64,000 nt of DNA from Brachybacterium sp. UMB0905 (lineage in GTDB: Bacteria > Actinomycetota > Actinomycetes > Actinomycetales > Dermabacteraceae). Under the pieces are notes generated by a model. That model was not told the origin of the DNA. It did not search any database and was given only the letters and a program-made list of their open reading frames with translations. This document shows, in pieces, positions 28,898 through 36,426 of this stretch. A program made the translations under genes and the position numbers. Location of the stretch: NCBI RefSeq assembly GCF_002871795.1, contig NZ_PNHL01000001.1:164797-228796 (forward strand), given 5' to 3'. Within the stretch, counting starts at the first letter, position 1. Each line of letters begins with the position of its first letter.

Positions 28898-30115
28898 ATG
28901 ACCGATCAGATGACTCCGGTGACTCAGACCTCCCAGACGCATACCCGGCGCGGTGAGCCTCGGGCCTTCGATGCGATCCTGTTCTCCTCTTTCGGCGGCC
29001 CCGCCGGGCAGGAGGATGTGATCCCGTTCTTGCGCAATGTCACGCGCGGGCGCGGCATCCCCGATGAGCGCCTCGAGGAGGTGGCCGGGCACTACCGGGC
29101 GCTCGGCGGCGTCTCCCCCATCACCGCGCAGAACCGCGCCATGATCAGCGCTCTTGAGGCCGAGCTCGCCGAGCGCGGCGTGGACCTGCCGGTCTATTTC
29201 GGCAACCGCAACTGGGAGCCGTACAACACCGAGGCGCTGCGCTCGATGCACGCCGACGGGAAACGCCACGCCCTGGGCCTGGTGACGAGCGCCTACTCCT
29301 CCTACTCCTCCTGCCGCCAGTACCGCGAGGACTTCGCGATGGCGCTCGAGGAGACGGGCCTGGTCGGTGAGGTGACGATCGACAAGGTCCGCGTGTACTT
29401 CAACCACCCCGGTTTCCTCGAGCCGGTGGCGGACGGGGTGCGCACGGCCCTGGATGAGCTGGCCGCCGAGGGCCATGCGCCCGATCGGATCCGGGTGCTG
29501 TTCTCCACCCATTCGGTGCCGCTGTCGATGGCGGAGGCATCCGGCCCGGCGGAGACCCGTCGGCCCGGATCCGGTGGCTGGTACGTCGATCAGCACGTGG
29601 CGGCCTGCCGCTGGGTGATGGAGCAGCTCGCGGGCACGGGAGCCGATGGGGGCGCTGCCGCGCTGCCCTCCTGGGAGCTGGTGTATCAGTCGCGGTCCGG
29701 TGCCCCGCATGTGCCGTGGCTCGAACCCGACGTCAACGATGTGATCACCGAGCTGGCCGCGACGAAGGCGGCCGATGCGGTCATCGTGGTGCCGATCGGA
29801 TTCGTCACCGACCACGTGGAGGTGGTGTGGGACCTGGACACCGAGGCGAAGGACACCGCTGCCGAGCAGGGCCTGGCCTTCCGTCGCATCCCCACCGCGG
29901 GGGCGGATCCGCGGTTCATCGCGGCGCTCGCGGACCTGATCCAGGAACGGCTGGATCCGGACTTCCCGCGCCAGGAGGTCACGGACTTCGGCGGCACCCC
30001 CGATGTGTGCGGACCGCAGTGCTGCGTGGGTCGGCTGTGCCGCCCCACCACCAGCGGCGTGGACTCCGCTGAGGACGTGGAGCGGGCCCGCGCGGCCGCC
30101 GGGAAGGACGCATGA
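28898..30115 (+). CDS. cpfC: coproporphyrin III ferrochelatase with Fe-S-type cysteines
   Basis: The enzyme inserts Fe2+ into coproporphyrin III. In 405 residues it shows ILFSSFGGPAGQEDVIPFL, LFSTHSVPLSMA (catalytic His) and PIGFVTDHVEVVWDLD with the conserved Glu/Asp. Cys139 in YSSCRQYRED plus Cys371, Cys375/376 and Cys381 in CGPQCCVGRLC match the four ligands of the [2Fe-2S] cluster known from actinobacterial and some other ferrochelatases. AGGAG lies 7 bases before ATG 28898. It overlaps hemC by ATGA. The product is coproheme, the substrate of HemQ encoded just upstream. Confidence 0.95.
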   Translation: MTDQMTPVTQTSQTHTRRGEPRAFDAILFSSFGGPAGQEDVIPFLRNVTRGRGIPDERLEEVAGHYRALGGVSPITAQNRAMISALEAELAERGVDLPVYFGNRNWEPYNTEALRSMHADGKRHALGLVTSAYSSYSSCRQYREDFAMALEETGLVGEVTIDKVRVYFNHPGFLEPVADGVRTALDELAAEGHAPDRIRVLFSTHSVPLSMAEASGPAETRRPGSGGWYVDQHVAACRWVMEQLAGTGADGGAAALPSWELVYQSRSGAPHVPWLEPDVNDVITELAATKAADAVIVVPIGFVTDHVEVVWDLDTEAKDTAAEQGLAFRRIPTAGADPRFIAALADLIQERLDPDFPRQEVTDFGGTPDVCGPQCCVGRLCRPTTSGVDSAEDVERARAAAGKDA

Positions 30116-31101
30116 GCGATACCACTGAGTTAGCCCCGCTGCGGATCGGCACGCGCGCCAGCGAGCTCGCCCTCACCCAGTCCCGACAGGTGGGCGAGCA
30201 GCTCGTGGCGGGCTCCGGCCGCGCGGTGGAGCTGGTGCATGTGAGCACCCACGGGGACCGCGACCGCACCACCCCGCTCGCGCAGCTCGGCGGCACGGGC
30301 GTGTTCGTGACTGCCGTGCGCCAGGCGCTGCTCGGCGGTGAGGTGGATGCGATCGTCCACTCCCTGAAGGATCTGCCCACCGCTGCGGCCGACGGGATCG
30401 TGCTCGGCTGCGTCCCGCCGCGGGAGGATCCCCGCGATGCGCTGTGCGCCCGCGAGGGGCTTGCCCTTGCCGAGCTGCCGCACGGGGCCCGGGTGGGCAC
30501 CGGCTCCCCGCGCCGCGCAGCCCAGCTGCGGCGTACCCGGCCGGACCTCGACGTGGTGGGGATCCGCGGGAACGTCGGCACGCGCCTGGCCCGCGCGCTC
30601 GGTCCACAGGCGGATCTGGATGCGGTGGTGCTCGCCGCCTCGGGGCTCATGAGGGTGGGGCGCACGGAGGCGATCAGCGAGCTGCTGGATCCCGCGGTGA
30701 TGCTGCCGGCCCCCGCGCAGGGGGCGCTCGCCGTCGAGGTCACCGCGCAGGCCGTGCAGGAAAGCCCCTGGCTCGCCGAGCGACTGCAGGTGGTCGAGGA
30801 TCCGCAGACCCGCGCTGCCGTCACCGCGGAGCGGGCGCTGCTGCGGGCCCTCGAAGCCGGCTGCTCCGCCCCCGTCGCGGCGCTTGCCGAGGTCACCGCC
30901 GGTGGCGCCCTGCGTCTGCGGGCACTGGCGATCCGGCCCGATGGCAGCCACGCCGTGACCGGCAGCGCCGAGATCCCGTGGGATCCGGCCGCCGGTCCGC
31001 TGAGCGGCCCGGAGTCCGCGCCCGCCCGCCTCGGGGAGCAGCTCGCCGCCGAGCTGCTGGAGCGTGGGGCGGGCGAGATCCTCGAGCAGGCCCGCACCTG
31101 A
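30112..31101 (+). CDS. hemC: hydroxymethylbilane synthase
   Basis: HemC polymerises four porphobilinogens on a dipyrromethane cofactor. The 329-residue protein has LRIGTRASELALTQSR, VHSLKDLP (catalytic Asp87), GTGSPRRAAQLRRTRPDL, AAPAQGALAVE-like APAQGALAVE and EAGCSAPV, where Cys251 carries the cofactor. The length is normal. It overlaps cpfC by ATGA and hemD by one base, so it is translated as part of the operon. Confidence 0.95.
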   Translation: MSDTTELAPLRIGTRASELALTQSRQVGEQLVAGSGRAVELVHVSTHGDRDRTTPLAQLGGTGVFVTAVRQALLGGEVDAIVHSLKDLPTAAADGIVLGCVPPREDPRDALCAREGLALAELPHGARVGTGSPRRAAQLRRTRPDLDVVGIRGNVGTRLARALGPQADLDAVVLAASGLMRVGRTEAISELLDPAVMLPAPAQGALAVEVTAQAVQESPWLAERLQVVEDPQTRAAVTAERALLRALEAGCSAPVAALAEVTAGGALRLRALAIRPDGSHAVTGSAEIPWDPAAGPLSGPESAPARLGEQLAAELLERGAGEILEQART

Positions 31102-31865
31102 TGGTCTCCCCGTCGGCCGCAGCAGCCCTCCCGGTCCTGGTCACCCGGCCCGCGGGCCGGGCTGGCGGGCTGCTCACCCTGCTCGCGGCGCGGGGCGTCA
31201 CGGCTGAGCACGTGCCGCTGCTGGAGCTCGTGCCTGGGGATGCCGCGCAGCTTGCCCGCGCCCGGGAGGGTCTCGCCGCCGGGGCGTTCACGCATCTGGT
31301 GGTCACCTCCCGCACCACGGTGGAGGTCCTCACCGGGGCCGATGGGCAGCTCGACGTCGACGGGGGCACGCAGGTGCTCGCCGTTGGGGCGGGCACCGCA
31401 GCGGCGCTGCGCAGCGCCGGGATACGCCCCCACAGGGTCGCGGCCGGATCCGGGGCCTCGCTCATCGAACAGCTCCCGCCCGCCCCGGAGACCTCCCGGG
31501 TGCTGCTGCCGGTCTCCACGGCCGCCGCCCCCACCGTCCCGGACGGCCTGCGCGCAGCCGGCTACCAGGTGCAGCGGATCGACGCCTACTGTCCTGTCCC
31601 CGCCGCTGTGGAGCCCGCGATGCGCGAGCGTCTGCGCGGCGGTGGCTACGGTGCGGTCGTGCTCACCAGTTCTCAGGCCGCCCGGCGCCTCGCGGAGCTC
31701 GATCCGGATCCACTGACCCCGCTGGTGACCATCGGCTCCCCCACCTCCTCTGCGGTGCGCGAGGCGGGGCTGGTGGTCGCCGCTCAGGCCAGCGCCCCCA
31801 CCGATGCCGCGCTCGCCGATGCCGTCTGCGCTGTCCTCTCCCCCACCACGAAGGAGTCCTCATGA
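31101..31865 (+). CDS. hemD: uroporphyrinogen-III synthase
   Basis: The 254-residue protein begins PVLVTRPAGRAGGLLTLLAARG and has LVVTSRTTVEVL and YGAVVLTSSQAARRLAEL, the hinge-side motifs of HemD, which cyclises hydroxymethylbilane with inversion of ring D. ATG 31101 shares one base with the hemC TGA; the longer open frame upstream is a shadow of hemC. It ends in ATGA overlap with hemB. Its operon position between hemC and hemB makes this the primary hemD; the HemD-like protein at 22895-23647 is a distinct paralogue. Confidence 0.92.
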   Translation: MVSPSAAAALPVLVTRPAGRAGGLLTLLAARGVTAEHVPLLELVPGDAAQLARAREGLAAGAFTHLVVTSRTTVEVLTGADGQLDVDGGTQVLAVGAGTAAALRSAGIRPHRVAAGSGASLIEQLPPAPETSRVLLPVSTAAAPTVPDGLRAAGYQVQRIDAYCPVPAAVEPAMRERLRGGGYGAVVLTSSQAARRLAELDPDPLTPLVTIGSPTSSAVREAGLVVAAQASAPTDAALADAVCAVLSPTTKESS

Positions 31866-32947
31866 CCCGCCCTGTTCCCCCTGCCCAGCCTGCCTCCAAT
31901 GCTCAGCCTGCCTCCTCTGCCCTTCCTGCCCTGCCTGATGTGCCGGGCCCGATCGAGCGTCCGCGCCGCCTGCGCAGCTCCTTAGCGATGCGTTCCCTGG
32001 TGCGGGAGACCACGCTGCGGCCGGCCGATCTGGTGCTGCCGATGTTCGTGCGCGAGGGTGCGCGGGAGGATCGGCCCGTCAGCTCCATGCCGGGGGTTGT
32101 GCAGCACACGGAGGATTCGCTGTTGCGCGCCGCCGAGCAGGCGGTGGAGCGCGGTGTGGGCGGGCTGATGCTGTTCGGCGTGCCCGAGCGCAAGGACCCC
32201 GTCGGCTCCGGTGCCACCGATCCGGACGGCGTGCTGAACCGGGCGCTCGCCCGGCTGCGGTCCGAGCTGGGGGATGCGACGGTGCTCATGGCAGATCTGT
32301 GCCTGGATGAGTTCACCGACCACGGGCACTGCGGCGTGCTGGATGCTGCCGGGCACGTGGACAACGATGCGACGCTTGCGCGCTACCGCGAGATGGCGCT
32401 CTCGCAGGCGGAGGCCGGGGCGCATCTGCTGGGCCCCTCGGGGATGATGGACGGCCAGGTCGCCGCGGTGCGCGACGCCCTGGATGCGGCAGGCTGCGCC
32501 GATGTGGGGATCTTCGCGTACACCGCGAAGTACGCCTCGGCGTTCTACGGCCCCTTCCGAGAGGCGGTGGATTCTTCGCTGACCGGGGATCGCCGCACCT
32601 ACCAGCAGGATCCCGCGAACGCCCGCGAGGCCCTGCGGGAGCTCGCCCTGGATGTGGCCGAGGGCGCGGACCTCGTGATGGTCAAGCCCGGTCTGCCCTA
32701 CCTCGATGTCCTCACCCAGGTGGCTGAGGCCTCCCCCGTGCCGGTGGGCGCCTACCAGGTCTCCGGCGAGTACGCGATGATCGAGGCGGCCGCCGCGAAC
32801 GGCTGGATCGACCGCGACCGCACGGTGCTGGAGTCCCTGCTGGCCTTCCGCCGCGCCGGCGCGAGCACCGTCCTGACCTACTACGCCAGCGAGGTGGCCG
32901 ACTGGTTCACCACCGGCCTGCCCGATCACCTGCGCGAGTTCGCGTGA
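31862..32947 (+). CDS. hemB: porphobilinogen synthase (delta-aminolevulinate dehydratase)
   Basis: It condenses two 5-aminolevulinates to porphobilinogen. Schiff-base lysines are Lys223 (AYTAKYASAFYGPFREA) and Lys275 (VMVKPGLPYLD). The metal region reads CLDEFTDHGHCG: Cys147 and Cys157 remain but the middle zinc Cys is Asp149, a mixed Zn/Mg-type site. The first 30 residues are an Ala/Pro/Ser-rich extension with QPAS repeats before PRRLRSSLAMRSLVRET, where the family usually begins. It is the last plus-strand gene of the heme operon and stops 12 bases from the convergent PIN-domain gene. Confidence 0.95.
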   Translation: MTRPVPPAQPASNAQPASSALPALPDVPGPIERPRRLRSSLAMRSLVRETTLRPADLVLPMFVREGAREDRPVSSMPGVVQHTEDSLLRAAEQAVERGVGGLMLFGVPERKDPVGSGATDPDGVLNRALARLRSELGDATVLMADLCLDEFTDHGHCGVLDAAGHVDNDATLARYREMALSQAEAGAHLLGPSGMMDGQVAAVRDALDAAGCADVGIFAYTAKYASAFYGPFREAVDSSLTGDRRTYQQDPANAREALRELALDVAEGADLVMVKPGLPYLDVLTQVAEASPVPVGAYQVSGEYAMIEAAAANGWIDRDRTVLESLLAFRRAGASTVLTYYASEVADWFTTGLPDHLREFA

Positions 32948-32959
32948 GCGACCTGGTGA

Positions 32960-33571
32960 TCACCACACGGGAAGACTGAGCAGGCCGGTCGATGTCAGTG
33001 GCGGGAGGCCGTCGTCGACGGTGCGCAGCTTGGCGTAGAGGGTTCGCAGTGCCGCTCGGTCTGGGAGGTGCTCCGATCCGGCGGCCCGTTTCAAGATGGT
33101 CAGCGTGCCAACGATCGAGAGGGAACCGACGGGTCTGCCCGCTACCCGCAGACGGCGCAGGCGCTGAGCTTCCGTCGCCGCCATGTTTCGGCCCCCACCG
33201 TCATCGATAAGGACGATGACATCGCGCCCCTGTTCTGCAAGTACCACAGCGTGGGCGATGACCATGGTTTCTCCGAGGTCCTTGCTCGCCTCCATGCGTT
33301 GGGCGTAGGGCATACGGCACATGCGACTCACGACGCGCTCAAGGTCTGGGGTCACGTCATCAGACAGCACCGTGAGCAGACGGTCGGGTACTTTGCCGAG
33401 CACTCGCTCCGCAGCGGAGAACCGCCGATCAGTTCGTGCCTTGCGCAGGATTTCCTCGTGAACGGCCTCGGGGACGCAGATCGCTCCGAGCATGGCGAAC
33501 AGCAGCCGTTCCTTGTTCTGCGAGAAGAAATTCAGGCCCGGCCCCGCGTCCATGATCGGGCGGTGAGTCAT
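32960..33571 (-). CDS. PIN-domain-like protein, third gene of an Xre-peptidase-PIN operon
   Basis: The 203-residue protein has the acidic pattern of PIN ribonucleases: Asp8 (PIMDAGPGLNFF), Glu101 (KDLGETMVIAHAV) and Asp123/Asp124 (VIVLIDDGGGRNMA). These residues bind the metal for RNA cleavage. A C-terminal part of about 55 residues is unassigned. Its ATG 33571 overlaps the peptidase stop by ATGA, so it is translated with that gene. No VapB-like antitoxin is next to it; the partner genes are a metallopeptidase and an Xre regulator. It may be the effector of a stress or defence module (inference). RNA cleavage itself is not shown. Confidence 0.7.
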   Translation of the reverse strand: MTHRPIMDAGPGLNFFSQNKERLLFAMLGAICVPEAVHEEILRKARTDRRFSAAERVLGKVPDRLLTVLSDDVTPDLERVVSRMCRMPYAQRMEASKDLGETMVIAHAVVLAEQGRDVIVLIDDGGGRNMAATEAQRLRRLRVAGRPVGSLSIVGTLTILKRAAGSEHLPDRAALRTLYAKLRTVDDGLPPLTSTGLLSLPVW

Positions 33572-34392
33572 CGATCGGGCTCGTCTCCCGCGAGCCCGGT
33601 CAGATCCACCTCAACCGCGGGCAGCTCGTCCAGCTCGAATGCGGTGGGGTCAGCTGGCTGCGGCGTGATACCGAGGTCGTCGAATTCCGCCTGGACCGTC
33701 GCAAGGGGTAAGCCGCGGAGCGCAGCGATGATCGGCAGTCCGATAAGGCCCTCACTGTAGGCAGCTGTTGCGCGACGCAGCAGAGATTGCGGGGCTCTCT
33801 GGCGGTTCGAGGCGTCTTGGAGGGAACGGTACTGGTCCAGCCACCCGTTTCGGGCTGCGACCTGATACGTGGTGAGCCCCATGAGGTCCGTCTTGGTCTC
33901 AGCAGAGATGAGTCCGCAGTCCGCCAGCACAATGGCGGCGATCGCCGGGGATACCAGATAACGCTGCACCACATCGGAGAGGTGCCCGCTGGGGTCGCCT
34001 GCTGCCCGCTCGGTCGTCTGCTGGACACCGCTGCTTGGAGCGAGCAGATGCCGGGCAAAGGCGTCGGCACGAATCTCCTGCATCGGGCGCTCTCCGTCGC
34101 GGTCATGTCCCTCCCAGTCCTCGAAGATCACGTGGGCGAGCTCGTGGGCGAGAGTGCTGCGCTGCCGCATGGGGTGCGGGGTCGCGGCGACCGCGATATA
34201 GACGCGCCCCGTCGCCGGGTCACGCATGGACAGTCCATGCGAGTCCGTATCAGCAGAGATGATCGCGACGTCATGCCCGGTGGTCTGTTCGATCATGGAG
34301 ATCAGGTCCCCGATCGGCTGAACTCCGAGGCCATGCTGCGTGCGGAACGCGAGCGCGGCCTCGCGGGCCTGCTCTTCGATACGTCTACTCAC
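33568..34392 (-). CDS. ImmA/IrrE family metallopeptidase
   Basis: The 274-residue protein has the COG2856 zinc-peptidase signature: STLAHELAHVIFEDWE (His83, Glu84, His87) and EIRADAFARHLLAP (Glu106 as third ligand). Known relatives ImmA and IrrE cleave Xre-type repressors to switch on mobile-element or radiation-response genes. The likely substrate is the Xre protein encoded just upstream. GTG 34392 is chosen as start because it overlaps the Xre stop as GTGA; the TTG seven codons earlier is less likely. The C-terminal 120 residues are helical and of unknown role, possibly sensory. GC content is lower than the heme genes on both sides. Confidence 0.88.
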   Translation of the reverse strand: MSRRIEEQAREAALAFRTQHGLGVQPIGDLISMIEQTTGHDVAIISADTDSHGLSMRDPATGRVYIAVAATPHPMRQRSTLAHELAHVIFEDWEGHDRDGERPMQEIRADAFARHLLAPSSGVQQTTERAAGDPSGHLSDVVQRYLVSPAIAAIVLADCGLISAETKTDLMGLTTYQVAARNGWLDQYRSLQDASNRQRAPQSLLRRATAAYSEGLIGLPIIAALRGLPLATVQAEFDDLGITPQPADPTAFELDELPAVEVDLTGLAGDEPDR

Positions 34393-34718
34393 CGTCGATC
34401 CTGAATTCCGCAATCATCGAGATGCACGTCGATCTCCATGAAGTAGAGCAGCCGCTTGCGCAGATCAGCAGCCGCCCCACCGTTGGTGGTCCGTGCGGCG
34501 GTCTGCACACGCTCGGGCAGGTCTTGTGAGGTCAGCTCCGCGAAGGTCGTCCCTGCTGCCGCAGCGATCCGCAGTAGTTCGGGCGTCTTGGGAGTCCGGG
34601 TTCCGTTGATCACGCGGCTGAGCGTGGCCTGGGGCAGACCTGTCCGTGCCGCCAGCTGACGTTGCGTCAGACCAGCACGCTCTCGCGCAGCATCGACTCG
34701 CTGCCCGATGGTTTCCAT
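34389..34718 (-). CDS. Xre-family helix-turn-helix regulator
   Basis: A 109-residue protein whose first 60 residues form an HTH_3 domain (GQRVDAARERAGLTQRQLAARTG, recognition helix around LPQATLSRVINGTRTP). A short C-terminal tail may dimerise. ATG 34718 follows a strong GGAGGTGA at normal distance; the longer frame starting at 34787 is not needed. It leads a coupled operon with the peptidase (GTGA overlap) and the PIN protein (ATGA overlap). It probably represses its own promoter at the inverted repeat 34788-34812 until cleaved by the peptidase; this regulation is inferred from the ImmR/ImmA and DdrO/IrrE systems. Confidence 0.88.
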   Translation of the reverse strand: METIGQRVDAARERAGLTQRQLAARTGLPQATLSRVINGTRTPKTPELLRIAAAAGTTFAELTSQDLPERVQTAARTTNGGAAADLRKRLLYFMEIDVHLDDCGIQDRR

Positions 34719-34787
34719 CACCGTCACCTCCACATCGCTCGCGCATCTGCTCGGCGCCGCCTGCCGGTATAGACCGCCACGCCGCAT

Positions 34788-34837
34788 GAATCACTTTTGT
34801 AGTCGATGATTCTACCGCGTCGCCGGGTGGTCGTCGA
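34788..34837 (-). promoter_or_regulatory. promoter with overlapping inverted repeat, candidate Xre operator
   Basis: On the minus strand, TCGACG (34837-34832) and TAGAAT (34814-34809) are separated by 17 bases, a good -35/-10 pair for the xre operon. GAATCA (34788-34793) and TGATTC (34807-34812) form a perfect 6-base inverted repeat overlapping the -10 and the start of transcription. The AT-rich element stands out from its surroundings and is placed for autorepression. Confidence 0.5.
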
Positions 34838-34867
34838 GGCTGCGCACAGTCGCTCTGATCACCCGAG

Positions 34868-34873
34868 TAGCCT
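34868..34873 (+). promoter_or_regulatory. candidate -10 box of hemL
   Basis: TAGCCT lies 42 bases before ATG 34910, with CAGGAG as Shine-Dalgarno in between. It faces away from the xre operon promoter. No clear -35. Confidence 0.3.
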
Positions 34874-34909
34874 GGATAAGCCCCCGATGTTCTCAGCCAG
34901 GAGACCCCC

Positions 34910-36265
34910 ATGCCCATCGCCCCACACACCCCTGCCCCGCACGGCCTGTCCGAGGAGCTGTTCGCCCGCGCCCGGCGCGTCATCCCCGCGGGAGTGAACT
35001 CGCCCGTGCGGGCCTTCGGCTCCGTGGGCGGCACCCCGCCGTACATCGCCTCGGCCGCCGGGGCGCTGCTGACTGATGTGGACGGGCGCGAGTACGTGGA
35101 CCTCGTCGGTTCCTGGGGGCCGATGATCCTCGGGCACGCGCACCCACAGGTGGTGGAGGCCGTGCAGCAGGCCGCCTCCCGCGGGCTCTCCTTCGGCGCG
35201 CCGCAGCCGCAGGAGGTGGCGCTCGCTGAGGAGGTCATCGCGCGCATCGGCCCCGTGGAGAAGATCCGCATGGTCAACTCCGGCACCGAAGCGGTGATGA
35301 GCGCCCTGCGGGTGGCCCGCGGCGCCACGGGCCGCGATGTCATCGTGAAGTTCGCGGGCAACTACCACGGGCATGTCGATGCGCTGCTCGCCGAGGCCGG
35401 CAGCGGCCTGGCCACCTTCGGTCTGCCGGGCTCCGCGGGCGTCACCGCGGGCACCGCGCAGGACACCGTCGTCCTCCCCTACGGGGACCGGGCAGCCGTG
35501 CAGGAGCTGTTCGCCGCGCGCGGGAGCGAGATCGCCGCGGTGATCGTCGAGGCCGCTCCCTGCAATATGGGCGTCGTCCCGCCGAGCAGCGAGGACGGGC
35601 TGGGATTCACGCCGTTCCTGCACGACCTCGCCCATGAGCACGGGGCGCTGCTGATCACCGATGAGGTGCTCACCGGCTTCCGCGCCACCCGCACCGGTTA
35701 CTACGGGATCGATGGCCCCGGCGGGACCGACGGCACGCAGCAGGATTGGGCGCCGGATCTCATGACCTTCGGGAAGGTCATCGGCGGCGGGCTGCCGGTG
35801 GGCGCCTTCGGCGGCCGGGCAGACCTCATGGACCTGCTGGCGCCGCTGGGCCCCGTGTACCAGGCGGGCACGCTTTCCGGGAACCCGCTCGCGACGGCAG
35901 CAGGCCTGGCGACCTTCGCGGGCCTGGATGAGGCGGCGTATCAGCAGCTGGGCGCGACCTCGCAGGCACTGCAGGACCTGGTCTCCGAGGCGCTGAACGC
36001 CGCGAGCGTGCCGCATGTGATCCAGCGGGCCGGCACCCTGTTCTCGGTGTTCTTCCGGAGCGAGCCGGTGCGGAACTACGCGGATGCACAGGTGCAGGAC
36101 ACGGACGCGTTCGGCCGCTTCTTCCACACGATGCTCGAGGGCGGGGTGCATCTGCCGCCGTCGGCCTTCGAGGCCTGGTTCGTCTCCACCGCGCACACCG
36201 ATCAGATCCTGGACCGGATCGCGGAGGTCCTGCCTAGCGCGGCCCGCGCCGCTGCGGCCAGGTGA
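34910..36265 (+). CDS. hemL: glutamate-1-semialdehyde 2,1-aminomutase
   Basis: HemL converts glutamate-1-semialdehyde to 5-aminolevulinate, the step after HemA. In 451 residues it has [40 protein letters not shown] and [17 protein letters not shown] with the PLP lysine Lys289. The start has CAGGAG seven bases upstream. It lies on the plus strand after the minus-strand xre-peptidase-PIN operon, which separates it from hemB. In related actinobacteria hemL commonly follows hemB directly, so the module looks inserted (inference). Confidence 0.95.
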   Translation: MPIAPHTPAPHGLSEELFARARRVIPAGVNSPVRAFGSVGGTPPYIASAAGALLTDVDGREYVDLVGSWGPMILGHAHPQVVEAVQQAASRGLSFGAPQPQEVALAEEVIARIGPVEKIRMVNSGTEAVMSALRVARGATGRDVIVKFAGNYHGHVDALLAEAGSGLATFGLPGSAGVTAGTAQDTVVLPYGDRAAVQELFAARGSEIAAVIVEAAPCNMGVVPPSSEDGLGFTPFLHDLAHEHGALLITDEVLTGFRATRTGYYGIDGPGGTDGTQQDWAPDLMTFGKVIGGGLPVGAFGGRADLMDLLAPLGPVYQAGTLSGNPLATAAGLATFAGLDEAAYQQLGATSQALQDLVSEALNAASVPHVIQRAGTLFSVFFRSEPVRNYADAQVQDTDAFGRFFHTMLEGGVHLPPSAFEAWFVSTAHTDQILDRIAEVLPSAARAAAAR

Positions 36266-36285
36266 ACAGGGCGGAGAGCGCCCAG

Positions 36286-36322
36286 TTGATAAGTTCAATT
36301 CAGCTCACGAAGGCCTTATCAA
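36286..36322 (+). promoter_or_regulatory. AT-rich inverted repeat upstream of the WXG100-peptidase gene
   Basis: TTGATAAG (36286-36293) and CTTATCAA (36315-36322) are perfect reverse complements separated by 21 bases. The element is markedly AT-rich for this genome. It could be an operator for the downstream genes or a weak terminator for hemL; there is no T-run. Confidence 0.4.
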
Positions 36323-36338
36323 TGGGCACCTCTCCCCA

Positions 36339-36367
36339 TGGCCATCCGGCCGGGCCCTTTCTACGCT
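36339..36367 (+). promoter_or_regulatory. candidate promoter of the WXG100-peptidase cluster
   Basis: TGGCCA (36339-36344) and TACGCT (36362-36367) are 17 bases apart. This would start transcription near 36374, about 50 bases before ATG 36427, which is preceded by AGGAGAGGG. Confidence 0.4.
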
Positions 36368-36426
36368 GAGATGATCTGGCGGGGCACCCCGTGCCCGCAC
36401 TGACGAGCTCACCCAGGAGAGGGCCC

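Noticed and set aside
32960..34718. Prophage or integrative element around the Xre-ImmA gene pair
   Set aside because: ImmA-like genes often mark mobile elements, but no integrase, att repeats or phage genes are present; only three genes are inserted.
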